From: Mesostigma viride
Taxonomy: Eukaryota > Streptophyta > Mesostigmatophyceae > Mesostigmatales > Mesostigmataceae
Direction: 5' to 3'
DNA length: 45,000 nucleotides
Assembly (NCBI GenBank): GCA_009746045.1
Contig: RPFO01000015.1
Coordinates: forward strand, 3,714,764 to 3,759,763
The notes beneath the pieces were generated by a model. That model was not told the origin of the DNA, did not search any database, and saw only the letters and a program-made list of their open reading frames with translations. A program made the position numbers and the translations under genes. Of the stretch, positions 27,668 to 36,069 are shown piece by piece. How positions within the stretch are numbered: the stretch's first letter is position 1; each line of letters opens with the position of its first letter.

Positions 27668-27797
27668 ACGCTTGGCTGATTTCGATAGTACCGGCTACGC
27701 CCCCTTCTCAAGAAGGTTTCAGCCGTGTTCAGCCCGTCTCACGGTGCGAGACTGAACAAGTCTCGCGTGCAGACACGTGTGTAGTACTCCTACACAC

Positions 27798-28060
27798 AGA
27801 TCTCGAGTGATTTATCTAGTACCAAATCCGAAAGGCTTGCATCACTCCCCGGACAGGAGAACTTTTGCGGATGACTGCAGGTGTAAGTTGGCGATGCCAT
27901 GGTAACCGGAGACGTCCGTCCTATAGTCAGCAAAATTGGTGCGAGAGGTCCCCAGTTCGATTCCGGTCGGATTCATTTGCAGATCGCGTTTTCCGCGTTT
28001 TCCGCGGCCCGGCACTGAACGCAAAGGTTTTCACCTTTGCGGAGTGCCTGATCAGAATAC
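27798..28060 (+). repeat. tRNA-derived SINE candidate family 2, copy 2
   Basis: This is a direct repeat of 27404-27667 with only a few differences. Copy 2 starts at the same CACAGATCTCGAG junction. 130 bp of unrelated sequence separates the copies. Confidence 0.65.
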
Positions 28061-28603
28061 ACGAAGGGCCGGCTAAAAGAAAAAACAAGGAGGATGCAAT
28101 TAATTCATTAAATATTTAATTAATAGACACGTGACAAGGAGGATACATTACAAAGGGAAAAAAGAAAAAAGAAAAAGAAAGAAAAAAAGAAAAGAAAATG
28201 TAAATGGTAATAATACGAACAATAGTAAATAAAGACTAAGTAAAGAGTAATGGTTATTACTAACAAAAACAAAAATGGAACAAAGAAAGAGGTCGTTGCT
28301 GGGATGTGGTGAGGCACAGGCAATGTTGGAGAATGGGTCAGGAGTTCAATGTTTCAGCGCCCATGGTGCCCGGCCGGGGGTCTCCTGTCCAACAGGGTCT
28401 TAAGCCTCGTGCCCAGCTCACTCCAATGAAAAAGCGTAAGGTGAAAAGGGCTAGGCAGTGAAAATTATTAATTAATAATTATACCATCGCTTAGTAATTA
28501 TAATTAAATATCTGCCTCCATTAATATACACGTGACTGCGTCAAGTGATCATAATAAGTCCTCAGTTGGAGGGGAACATGGGATGGAATGCCGCGCGCGG
28601 CCC
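28061..28603. other. A-rich spacer with an inverted foldback fragment
   Basis: 28135-28260 is A/G-rich and very low in coding potential. 28503-28592 is an inverted copy of the foldback loop region (compare 28880-28950). No gene is seen. Confidence 0.5.
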
Positions 28604-29000
28604 CGGCCGCGCACGGCAGGGCCGCCACCCGTGGACTTTTCGTGATCGACTCGGCATGGACATGTGCTACACTAGACGTGACGGGCTCACCCCCGGGCAG
28701 CCTCCTGGTTTGTCTGTAATATGGAGGCAGATGGTGCGCAAGGATAGATGGCAAGTAGTGATGAAGGAGACCACCCCCAAGCCTGTGGGGGCTCCGCGTG
28801 TGACCAAGTATGGCATTCATAGCGATTCGGGCCGCGGTGCCCACACCCCTGTAACTAGGACCTAGATAGCTTATACCATCCATTCCATCCCATGTTCCCC
28901 TCCCACTGAGGACTTATGCTCACGTGACGCAGTCACGTGTCTATTAATTAATTAATTAATGGGATGGAATGGATGATGCTAGCTATCTAGTTCCTCTAGT
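28604..29000. mobile_element. foldback element, second copy, right arm mostly lost
   Basis: 28604-28945 repeats 25063-25400 nearly exactly. After the TTAATTAATTAAT run only about 50 bp of the right arm (ATGGGATGGAATGGATGATG onward) remain. The sequence then passes into GTGGGGGCTCCGCGTGTG and the LTR-like repeat. Confidence 0.75.
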
Positions 29001-29021
29001 CTGTGGGGGCTCCGCGTGTGT

Positions 29022-29445
29022 ATTCCTGATTCGCTACGATTCCAGCGGCAGTGCGGCACCGAAACGAGTTCATTTCGACGAGTATCAAGAATTAAGTTAT
29101 GGCATTCCGAAGTCCTACCCCGGTCGCGCGCGAGCGCGAGCTGGCTGCTATCCGAGGTCGTACGTGAATATTTGCCGACGGCATATTGGGCCGACAGTAA
29201 TTCCTGGGCTGACAGGAATTAGGTGCTGTACCTACGACGGTATAGGATTAATACGTCGTACGCAGGAAATAGTAACCTTAACCTGTGGTCTGTTGTGGTA
29301 CCGCAGGCTTGGTCTTGGACTACTGGATGCAGATGCAATGATCACTGTGGGGACCGTACTCTGTGATCACTGTGCCTGTATAATAGCAGACCTGGTGTAT
29401 AGGATCTGGACGCTGTACCGATTAGTACTACTGTACACAGGCATT
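29022..29445 (+). repeat. dispersed LTR-like repeat, copy 2
   Basis: This matches 22694-23105 in the same orientation. It ends at or just before the left end of the CACTA element, which may have inserted into it. Confidence 0.7.
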
Positions 29446-29464
29446 AACCCCACTAGGAACTCGG

Positions 29465-29765
29465 CTTTGAGAATGGGTGAGAAATGGTGAGAAAAAGGGT
29501 GAGAAAGGTGAGAAAAAGGGTGAGAAATGGGTGAGAATGGGTGAGAAAGGTGAGAAAAAAGGGTGAGAATGGGGTGAGAATGGGTGAGAAAACACGTTTC
29601 TCACCCGGGTGAGATTGCCCCAAAAAGGTGAAAAAAGGGGAAAAACGTGAGAAAAATCTCAAAAAACAGGACGTGAGATAAGTGAGAAAAACGGGAGGTG
29701 TGAAACGTGAGAAAAGTGAGAAAATCAGGACGTGAGAAAAGTGAGAAAAGTGAGAAAACACAGCG
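29465..29765 (+). repeat. CACTA left subterminal repeat array
   Basis: Dozens of GGTGAGAAA / GTGAGAAAA / GGGTGAGAATGG variants on the plus strand. Inverse copies form the right array. Confidence 0.9.
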
Positions 29766-30414
29766 CTGAAAAACACACCCATAATGCAATATGCTGGCAG
29801 CAGACACATGCATGCAGTGCCAGTAACAACCGCTGTTCAAAACAGCACGAACAATAATGATTTTTTCATTAAATGTTTGAATAATTTTAATGTTTACAGC
29901 TGCAAGAACCCATTGATTCAACTATTCAACACTGTTATGGCGTTATGTACATCTTCGGCATTCAAATATGCCTTTTCAACACAGTCTGTTATGGCGTTAT
30001 GACATCTTCGGCATTCAATGCCTGTTCAACACAGTCTGTTATGGCGTTATGACATCTTCCGCATTCAATGCCTATCATCAAATACTATATGGTAGCTAGC
30101 TAACAAAGCGGGCCGGTCGACAGGGCGTCACATGCTGACTTGAAAGTGGAACCGCTTGCATTTTACTCTCGTGGTCCCTGCAAGAAATAAAGCAAACCGA
30201 CACAATATACGCAAGAGGAAAAGAAATCAGATCCTTGACATAGATGTAAGCGTTCTACAAGGAAGAGCTCACCAGCACCTAACGGTCCATGCAGCAAATG
30301 TGTAGAACCCAACACTCACTCTTATGGCAAAGCAGCCCCATGTGGCAAGGCAGCACCATACACATGAATCACACCATGCGCCAGATGTCACACGAGCAAG
30401 GCACAACGTTGTCG

Positions 30415-30650
30415 TCGGATCAGAAAGCAACAAGCGTGAAAACGCTAGCGGCCCAAATCTGAGATTCCGCGGAACACAGAAAATAAGAAAGCTCAGAAGC
30501 TACCAGCAAGGGATCGAACATATGACCTTTGGCATGATTTCGCGGCTGTGTGAGTCTCCTGATCCGAAGGCATCTCACGTAATGAACGTTTCGAAACAGC
30601 CAAACTGCGGAAAATCTCTTACCGGAGAGAGTTGCCAATATCAAGGAGAC
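30415..30650 (-). repeat. tRNA-like SINE candidate family 1, copy 2
   Basis: Same unit and orientation as 25600-25838. The minus strand carries GTTCGATCCCTTGCTGGTAG, a good B-box match. Confidence 0.5.
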
Positions 30651-30760
30651 AACCAGCGCAGGCCAGAAATCGGGAGAATCCGGACCATGGTAGCTCGAGC
30701 CTGCCGTTATCTTGTCCGCGTTTTCGAGTCGTGCAGGATTATGAATATGAATGGAGATGG

Positions 30761-31703
30761 AAATGTGTAGCCTTGTGCATTGAAATTACGGCTGGCTGAC
30801 GTGAAGAGCGACTACATGACCTACTCGGTGGGTCCGGAAACGGCTTGCTTGATTGTGTTTCATCGTGGGCAACGAGTCCAACAACTACTTTCTCTGGGCG
30901 GCAAACTGCGGCAAATTGAACGCAAACCTCATCATGAAATCTTGACCGTCGAAATGTAACAATCCGACGACGTATGCAGTATGCCGCGTTATTTTCTGTT
31001 GCGGGAGAGCCGTTGGGCCGGTTCCCGACGCGGGCGACCAGTGGTTTGCGTTAAGTTAACTTAGCTGAAGTTCCCCAAGCCGCATGATGGCTCTCATCGA
31101 CGGCCTCAGTCTATTGACGCGTCGGCCCGATTTTGGCGGCACCCAATTTGACCCCAACGGCACCTACCGACAAAGGGCATACGTACGTTTCACGCGCACC
31201 ACGACCTTCGAGCTCTGCTATGGCGGTGGTGCCGTGGGGCCCGCATCAGACTGCGGGCCCTTATCTGCTTTGGCGGTGCTGCCGTTGGGCCCGCATCAGA
31301 ATTCAGGCCCTTTATGCATGCGGGCCATTAATGCATGTTACTTTTTTAGTCTTCTGCATACAAATATGAAGCAATGAGGTCGTGTCCTCTGGATTTTTGC
31401 ACTGCAAATGGCATTTGCACCGTGTGCAGTTCCTGGACGTTTGGAAACATGCATGATGGCATGTGGCTAATGTAATGACTGACTAGCTAGACCGTTTCAG
31501 TGGTTTTTCATTTGCGGGTATTTCCTCGTAAATGGTGGGAAAGCGATCGCAGCAATGGTTCTCACCACTAGACACTCCCGGCCAGTGAAGCTCGAAAAAC
31601 ACGCCCTGATCAAGCAAGCTGTTTCCGGCCCCACTGTATAGGTCATCTTACAGTCGCTCTTTGCGTAAGCCAGCCATAATTTCAATGAACAAGGCTACAC
31701 ATT
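30761..31703. repeat. inverted duplication inside the CACTA element
   Basis: Arms 30761-30857 (plus) and 31608-31703 (minus) are about 97 bp inverted copies. Both can be read as coding: MTYSVGPETACLI on the plus arm and MTYTVGPETACLI on the minus arm. Several differences are synonymous. This looks like one ancient transposase exon present twice in opposite orientation. The 735 bp between the arms includes a plus-strand 97-codon ORF (31084-31377) with an internal GGGCCCGCATCAGA duplication. I do not recognise it. Confidence 0.7.
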
Positions 31704-31710
31704 TGCATAC

Positions 31711-31858
31711 TCTTTGCTTGGTTATCGGTGTGCCTTTGTTTGGATGCAGGGGGGATCGCTGTGCTGACACAACGCGCCGCAAGGGATTTGCTGGGAGAAG
31801 ATGCCCTTCCCAAGGCTGATTACAGCGACCCTGCGAATGGCGACGAGGCCTACTGGTG
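31711..31858 (+). pseudogene. duplicated CACTA exon with splice sites
   Basis: 31711-31775 repeats 32101-32165, covering an intron end (TTTGGATGCAG) and the exon start. Here the exon reads IAVLTQRAARDLLGEDALPK and then ADYSDPANGDEAYW, up to a GTGAGC donor at about 31856. In the second copy the same first bases are read in a different frame. One of the two is therefore a rearranged copy. Confidence 0.45.
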
Positions 31859-32139
31859 AGCCTTGTTTTTTGCAAATGCTACTTACGCCGTCTGCTTTGG
31901 TTATTTTAATTCAGTCCTATTGAAAGGCGCCTTGGGATTAGCCATGCAATCATGTTTTACTGTCACAAAGCCAGCCCTAGTAATTAATATCTAGTTTGTT
32001 TGGTTTTACCCATCCGGGTGCCATGATCTTGCCGCCAGTAAAAGCGTCCTGTGTTGTATCCGTTCTATTTTTTTTAATAACCAATACTTAATAATAATAC
32101 TCTTTGCTGGGTTATCGGTGTGCGTTTGTTTGAATGCAG

Positions 32140-33079
32140 GCGAGATCGCTGTGCTGACACAACGTTCAACGTGATTGCATGGGCATCATTAAACCTGACG
32201 CCGCTTGTGCCGCAAGGCATTGTAGCGGCGTGTGGGGGCGTGAAGCGCTACGCGGATTCTTTCCACAAAGTCAGGATACACGGGTTCAACTACCGCACAG
32301 AGGCTGCGGACCAATCCCTGGGAAAGCGGCACAAGAATGCGGGAGTTGCGGTGCATGGCCCGGGCGGTGTAGACTTTGGTTTCATCACACACATTCTGAA
32401 GGCCAGGTTAGAGTACCCACGAGGGGGCTGGGAATGGCAGCTGTTGTTGAAGGTGGAGCTTTTTGATCGCCTTCATGTCGCTCACCTGCCCCACGAGAGG
32501 TTGGTGGTCATCAGCAGCGCACAGGCCCCCAGGTCGTCGCGCCTTGTGTTGCCAGGTGCAGTGAGCTCAGTTGGGTATGTCGTCGATGAATGCTATGCTC
32601 CCGAAATGGTGGTAATCCCTGCCAAACTGCCATGGAGCATGGCACACCAGGCGCAATCTTCCCTCAGTAACCATGTGTATCACAGCGTGGCAGCAGATTT
32701 CCCCACCATGCCGCAGTTTGAAGTGATTGAGGAGGGTGAGCCGATGCCACCGCCTAGTGGCAAGAAGAAAGGCAAGAAGAAGGGGTCCAAGAAGAAGAAG
32801 AAGGTGGCAGCGGCAGACGTAGGTGATGGCGACGTGGTGCGCCGCGCTGGCAAGGCACCTGCTCGAGGGCGCAGCCGCAAGCGTGGTGCTCCCACAGATG
32901 CTGGACCTAGCCAGCCCACCGTTGTAATTGAGGAGGTCCCTATGGCAAAGAGGGCCAGTGGAAGGCAGCGTAAAGCTGTGAACTATTGCGACACTAGTGG
33001 GGATGACACTATGTCATCAGAAGATGATGTTGATGCAAGCAACCCCTCGGACAGCAGTTCTGAAGAAGATGACTTTTGA
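32140..33079 (+). CDS. C-terminal exon of CACTA Tnp2-type transposase (DUF4216-like)
   Basis: The frame opens after a GCAG acceptor at 32139-32140 and runs to TGA at 33077-33079, about 312 codons. The block VRIHGFNYRTEAADQS, KRHKNAGVAVHGPG, FGFITHILKARLEYP, LLLKVELFDRLHV follows the order of the DUF4216-type region next to Tnp2 transposases in plants (G-x-x-F-x-T, NSGV, yG-x-I-x-x-I, lF-x-x-x-x-F). After this comes a Lys-rich stretch (KKKGKKKGSKKKKK), a basic RGRSRKRG segment and an acidic Ser/Glu/Asp tail ending SSSEEDDF. The catalytic part of Tnp2 is not found in this copy. The family assignment comes from motif order, not a search. Confidence 0.6.
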
Positions 33080-33234
33080 TTTAATTTGGGCATGACAGCA
33101 TTGTTTATGGAATGATGTGCTGTTTTATATTGTATGACAACCCTATATTGCACCTTTGTGCACCCTACAATGCATATCAAAGTGGTGTTGAGTTTTTTTT
33201 TCACGTTAAGGACTTAATGAAATAAAGCTCATGA

Positions 33235-33580
33235 TTTTTCTCGTGTTACACTCTTGGTGAGAAATTTCTCACCACGTTGACTTGTGATTTTTCTCGTGTT
33301 AGTGATTTTTCTCGTGTTGGTGAGAAACTTCTCAATTTTCTCAATTTTCTCAATCTTTCTGCCTTTTTCTCACCCATTCTCACCTTTTTTCTCACTTTAG
33401 GGTTTTTTCTCACCCCAATCTCACCAAAACGCCCTTTTTCTCACCAAAATCTCACCCTGGTGAGATTTTTTGCCTAGCGTTTGCGGAAAAAAATTGAGAT
33501 TTTTCTCAATTTTCTCAAAAAATTCTCACAAAAGGTGAGAAAATTGAGGGTTTTGAGAATTTTCTCAGAAATTGAGTTCC
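33235..33580 (-). repeat. CACTA right subterminal repeat array
   Basis: TTTCTCACC / TTTTCTCAC variants, the inverse of the left array, together with a few forward GGTGAGAAA copies. The array ends in GAGTTCCTAGTG, the terminal inverted repeat. Confidence 0.9.
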
Positions 33581-33588
33581 TAGTGCCC

Positions 33589-34767
33589 TAAATGGTCTTG
33601 CGGCCGATTTTCCGCCAAAAATCGAGTTCCAGCCGATGCACCGGCCCCTTCTCGGGCGACCAAATGCCGCGAAAACTATTGAGAATTAGGAAAAGTTTAG
33701 CTGAGAAGATCGAAAGTTTATAAAATACTCTAAAGCATGGTATATGGGTTTGCATACTTCTGACAAAGTTATAGAGGTGTTCTGGCCGGTCAAAGTACAA
33801 GGGGTCAGGGTACTTTTTCACGTACAACGTGCATTCCGGAAAACGACGACCTGGCCATGGCGGCTTGCGCCCACGCATGGCATTTACGTTTTCATTCGAA
33901 TTTTCTGACAAAATTTAGGATATTGATTTTATACGTCCTAAAGATCATACAGGCCAATTTCTGGTTCGCGGGAATGCCATTTGATAGGTGTCGGCAGCGT
34001 TCTTGCTGGAAAAAACTGCGATCAGGCCGGACGATAGAAACGTTGACAGCAATACCTTTCCGGCGTATTTTAAAGGATATATCGGTTTCTTTGTACTTTT
34101 TATGATACATATTAGTCGTAAACGTGCAAGGGTGGCCAGAAATCGCCGAATCCAGCGACCATGCTGCACAACTTTGGTGTGCCGAAATGCGCCATTTTGC
34201 GGCCACCGCCTGGGCCAAGGTAACGCCATCCATGCCTGGTAAAGCTTAAGCATCGTTTTCCTATCGATGTTTGACGTTTGTATATACGTTCTAGCTTGTG
34301 TAGCACATTCTTTTTGCATTATTCATGCTCTTTCTTGACCCTGGCCTGGCCCCTTTCTAAAACACCCTTCTTAGATGCTTCCCTCAGTCAGTTGACCTGC
34401 CACAGGGTGATGGTGATAAGTTTTAGAGGCTGTATGGGTTTGAATACCTCCATATATGTTTGTTATACATTTCCCATACACATATTGCATGAGTGTGAGG
34501 CAGTTGGCTGGTCTCTGTGGCATCATCAAGCACGTAACTGGTGAGTAAAAGCTTCCCATTGACAGCATGTGCCACCAGGTGTGCTGGCCATCACCTGGCA
34601 AGCTATAGCAGCTTAGGCCTAGTTTATCCTTGCTAGGGCAGGCTGAAATAGGCTCAACATCACTAGTTTGTTGGTGGCTGCCTCCTAGAAAGCATGCCTT
34701 GCGTAGTGTATCCGTACCACGTTACCTACGTGCATGGACAAGGTAGCACCTGCACATAGGTGCCATG
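33589..34767. other. spacer between two TIR elements
   Basis: Moderately AT-rich. ORFs of 60-124 codons occur on both strands at 33850-34320, but none looks conserved and I recognise nothing. Confidence 0.5.
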
Positions 34768-34870
34768 GGGTGGTTTTACCGGATTAGGATACATTTGCAC
34801 GGCTTCAAATGTATCCTAAATGCACCATTGGCAAACATGGTTTCTGGACATGGTCAATATCATTCATATG

Positions 34871-34903
34871 TTTGGCAAGCATGATATGATCATGCTTGCC
34901 AAA
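34871..34903. other. 33-nt perfect hairpin palindrome
   Basis: Arms of 15 bp (TTTGGCAAGCATGAT and its inverse) enclose a 3-base loop. It lies 75 bp inside the left TIR of the 9.7-kb element. Confidence 0.8.
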
Positions 34904-35619
34904 GATGTTGTCTCTTTTCATATTTCACACATATATTATCGGCCTCGGCGTGCCATGCTTCCACGTTTGTTGTCTCTTTTCATATATTGTGAATATGATC
35001 AATAAAATTCCAAACATGACCATGTTGGAGACTTCAAGTGGAGCATCATGATTACTGTTTTCACTATTACGTAACCCATGGTTCATGTTAACATGGCATA
35101 ATGAGCAATCCTATTGACCCCATGACTAATGGTGAAGTTAATAAAGTTACATCGTGGCACGTCACTATAGCATCAAGTTGCATCATTGTGCATAAAGTAG
35201 TTTAGCACTGAGTTGGCATGCCAACACCAGGTACACTAAATAAATTAAAACCAGAATTGATAAACAACCCAGTATCCAAATACAGTATCCATATATATGC
35301 AGGTCGTACTACAGGTACAGCCACGGCTGCCACGCGGCTTCTGCAGCGATCACGCTCTTTCTCCTAGACAATTGCTCTACTGGTCCCTACAGGTCGGTCG
35401 ACTTGGACCATGATGCGTCAAGAACAGTTAATTGACCGACTTAAACAAGATGTTTGTCTACATGCAGCTGTCTGCACCTAACTAACGCGAAACCGCGTGC
35501 TACCAAATATAGGGGCAAATGCATGAGTAACACATGTCAACGCACAACCGGTGGAAATCACGCGATACCAACCGCGGCAACAGTGGTGTGAACATAGCGG
35601 GCACTGACATGCAAAAAAG
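34904..35619. other. non-coding left part of the 9.7-kb element
   Basis: AT-rich DNA without a protein-like ORF. GTTGTCTCTTTTCATAT occurs twice (about 34907 and 34969). Confidence 0.5.
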
Positions 35620-36055
35620 CACCAGCAGCGGCATCAGTAGCAAATTGTAGTAGCGGAACAATAGCCACTACATCAATGCAACAACACATCAGCCCAGCAA
35701 CACAGCAGCAGCATGACCGTAGCACAGCAGCAGCACAACTGTAGCACATCAACACGGCCGCATAGCAGGAGCACAAGTCAGCGCAGCAGCAACTTAGTAT
35801 GCCGATTCCTGAATTTCCTATCAGTGGACTATAGTCCATTGATAGGAAATTCACTAATAGGCAGTACTAGCTCAGCAGCACGGCAGCAATGCAGCAGTGC
35901 ATCAACACAGCAGCACGACAGCAATACATCAGCGGCACGGCAGCAATGCAGCAACACATCAGCACAATAGCACAGCAGCAGCACGGCAGCAATGCAGCAG
36001 CAATAGCATGGCAGCACAGCAGCAGCAGCAGCACATGAGCAGCTCAATGACAACA
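35620..36055. repeat. degenerate CAGCAGCA-type repeat
   Basis: Irregular repeats of GCAGCA, AACACATCAGC and ACGGCAGCAATGCAGCA lie just past the stop of the minus-strand unknown gene. They are interrupted at 35811-35852 by a palindrome. Confidence 0.75.
35811..35852. other. 42-bp near-perfect palindrome without loop
   Basis: GAATTTCCTATCAGTGGACT continues as its own inverse with one mismatched pair, which would be a G-U wobble in RNA. It is AT-rich and unrelated to the surrounding CAG-like repeats. Confidence 0.85.
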
Positions 36056-36069
36056 ACGCTGCTTGCGCT

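Larger units (their letters stand above)
29451..33585 (+). mobile_element. CACTA (En/Spm) DNA transposon, internally deleted
   Basis: The left end is CACTAGGAACTC (29451) and the right end its exact inverse (to 33585). The bases CCC flank both ends (29448-29450, 33586-33588), the 3-bp target duplication of CACTA elements. Both ends carry about 300 bp of short GTGAGAAA-type repeats in opposite orientation, as expected of CACTA subterminal binding sites. At 4.1 kb it is short for an autonomous CACTA element. It retains one protein-coding 3' exon plus rearranged pieces of upstream exons. A SINE-like copy (30415-30650) sits inside. Confidence 0.88.

Noticed and set aside
27404-28060. Functional tRNA genes
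   Set aside because: A- and B-box-like motifs are present, but acceptor stems do not pair and box spacing is too long. SINE-like is the better reading.
33850-34320. Overlapping 80-124 codon ORFs on both strands
   Set aside because: No conserved motif, and mutual overlap on opposite strands suggests chance ORFs.
34768-34830. Left TIR as a complete small MITE on its own
   Set aside because: It has the outer TIR only once. The matching inverse end with the same ATG flank is at 44468-44499.
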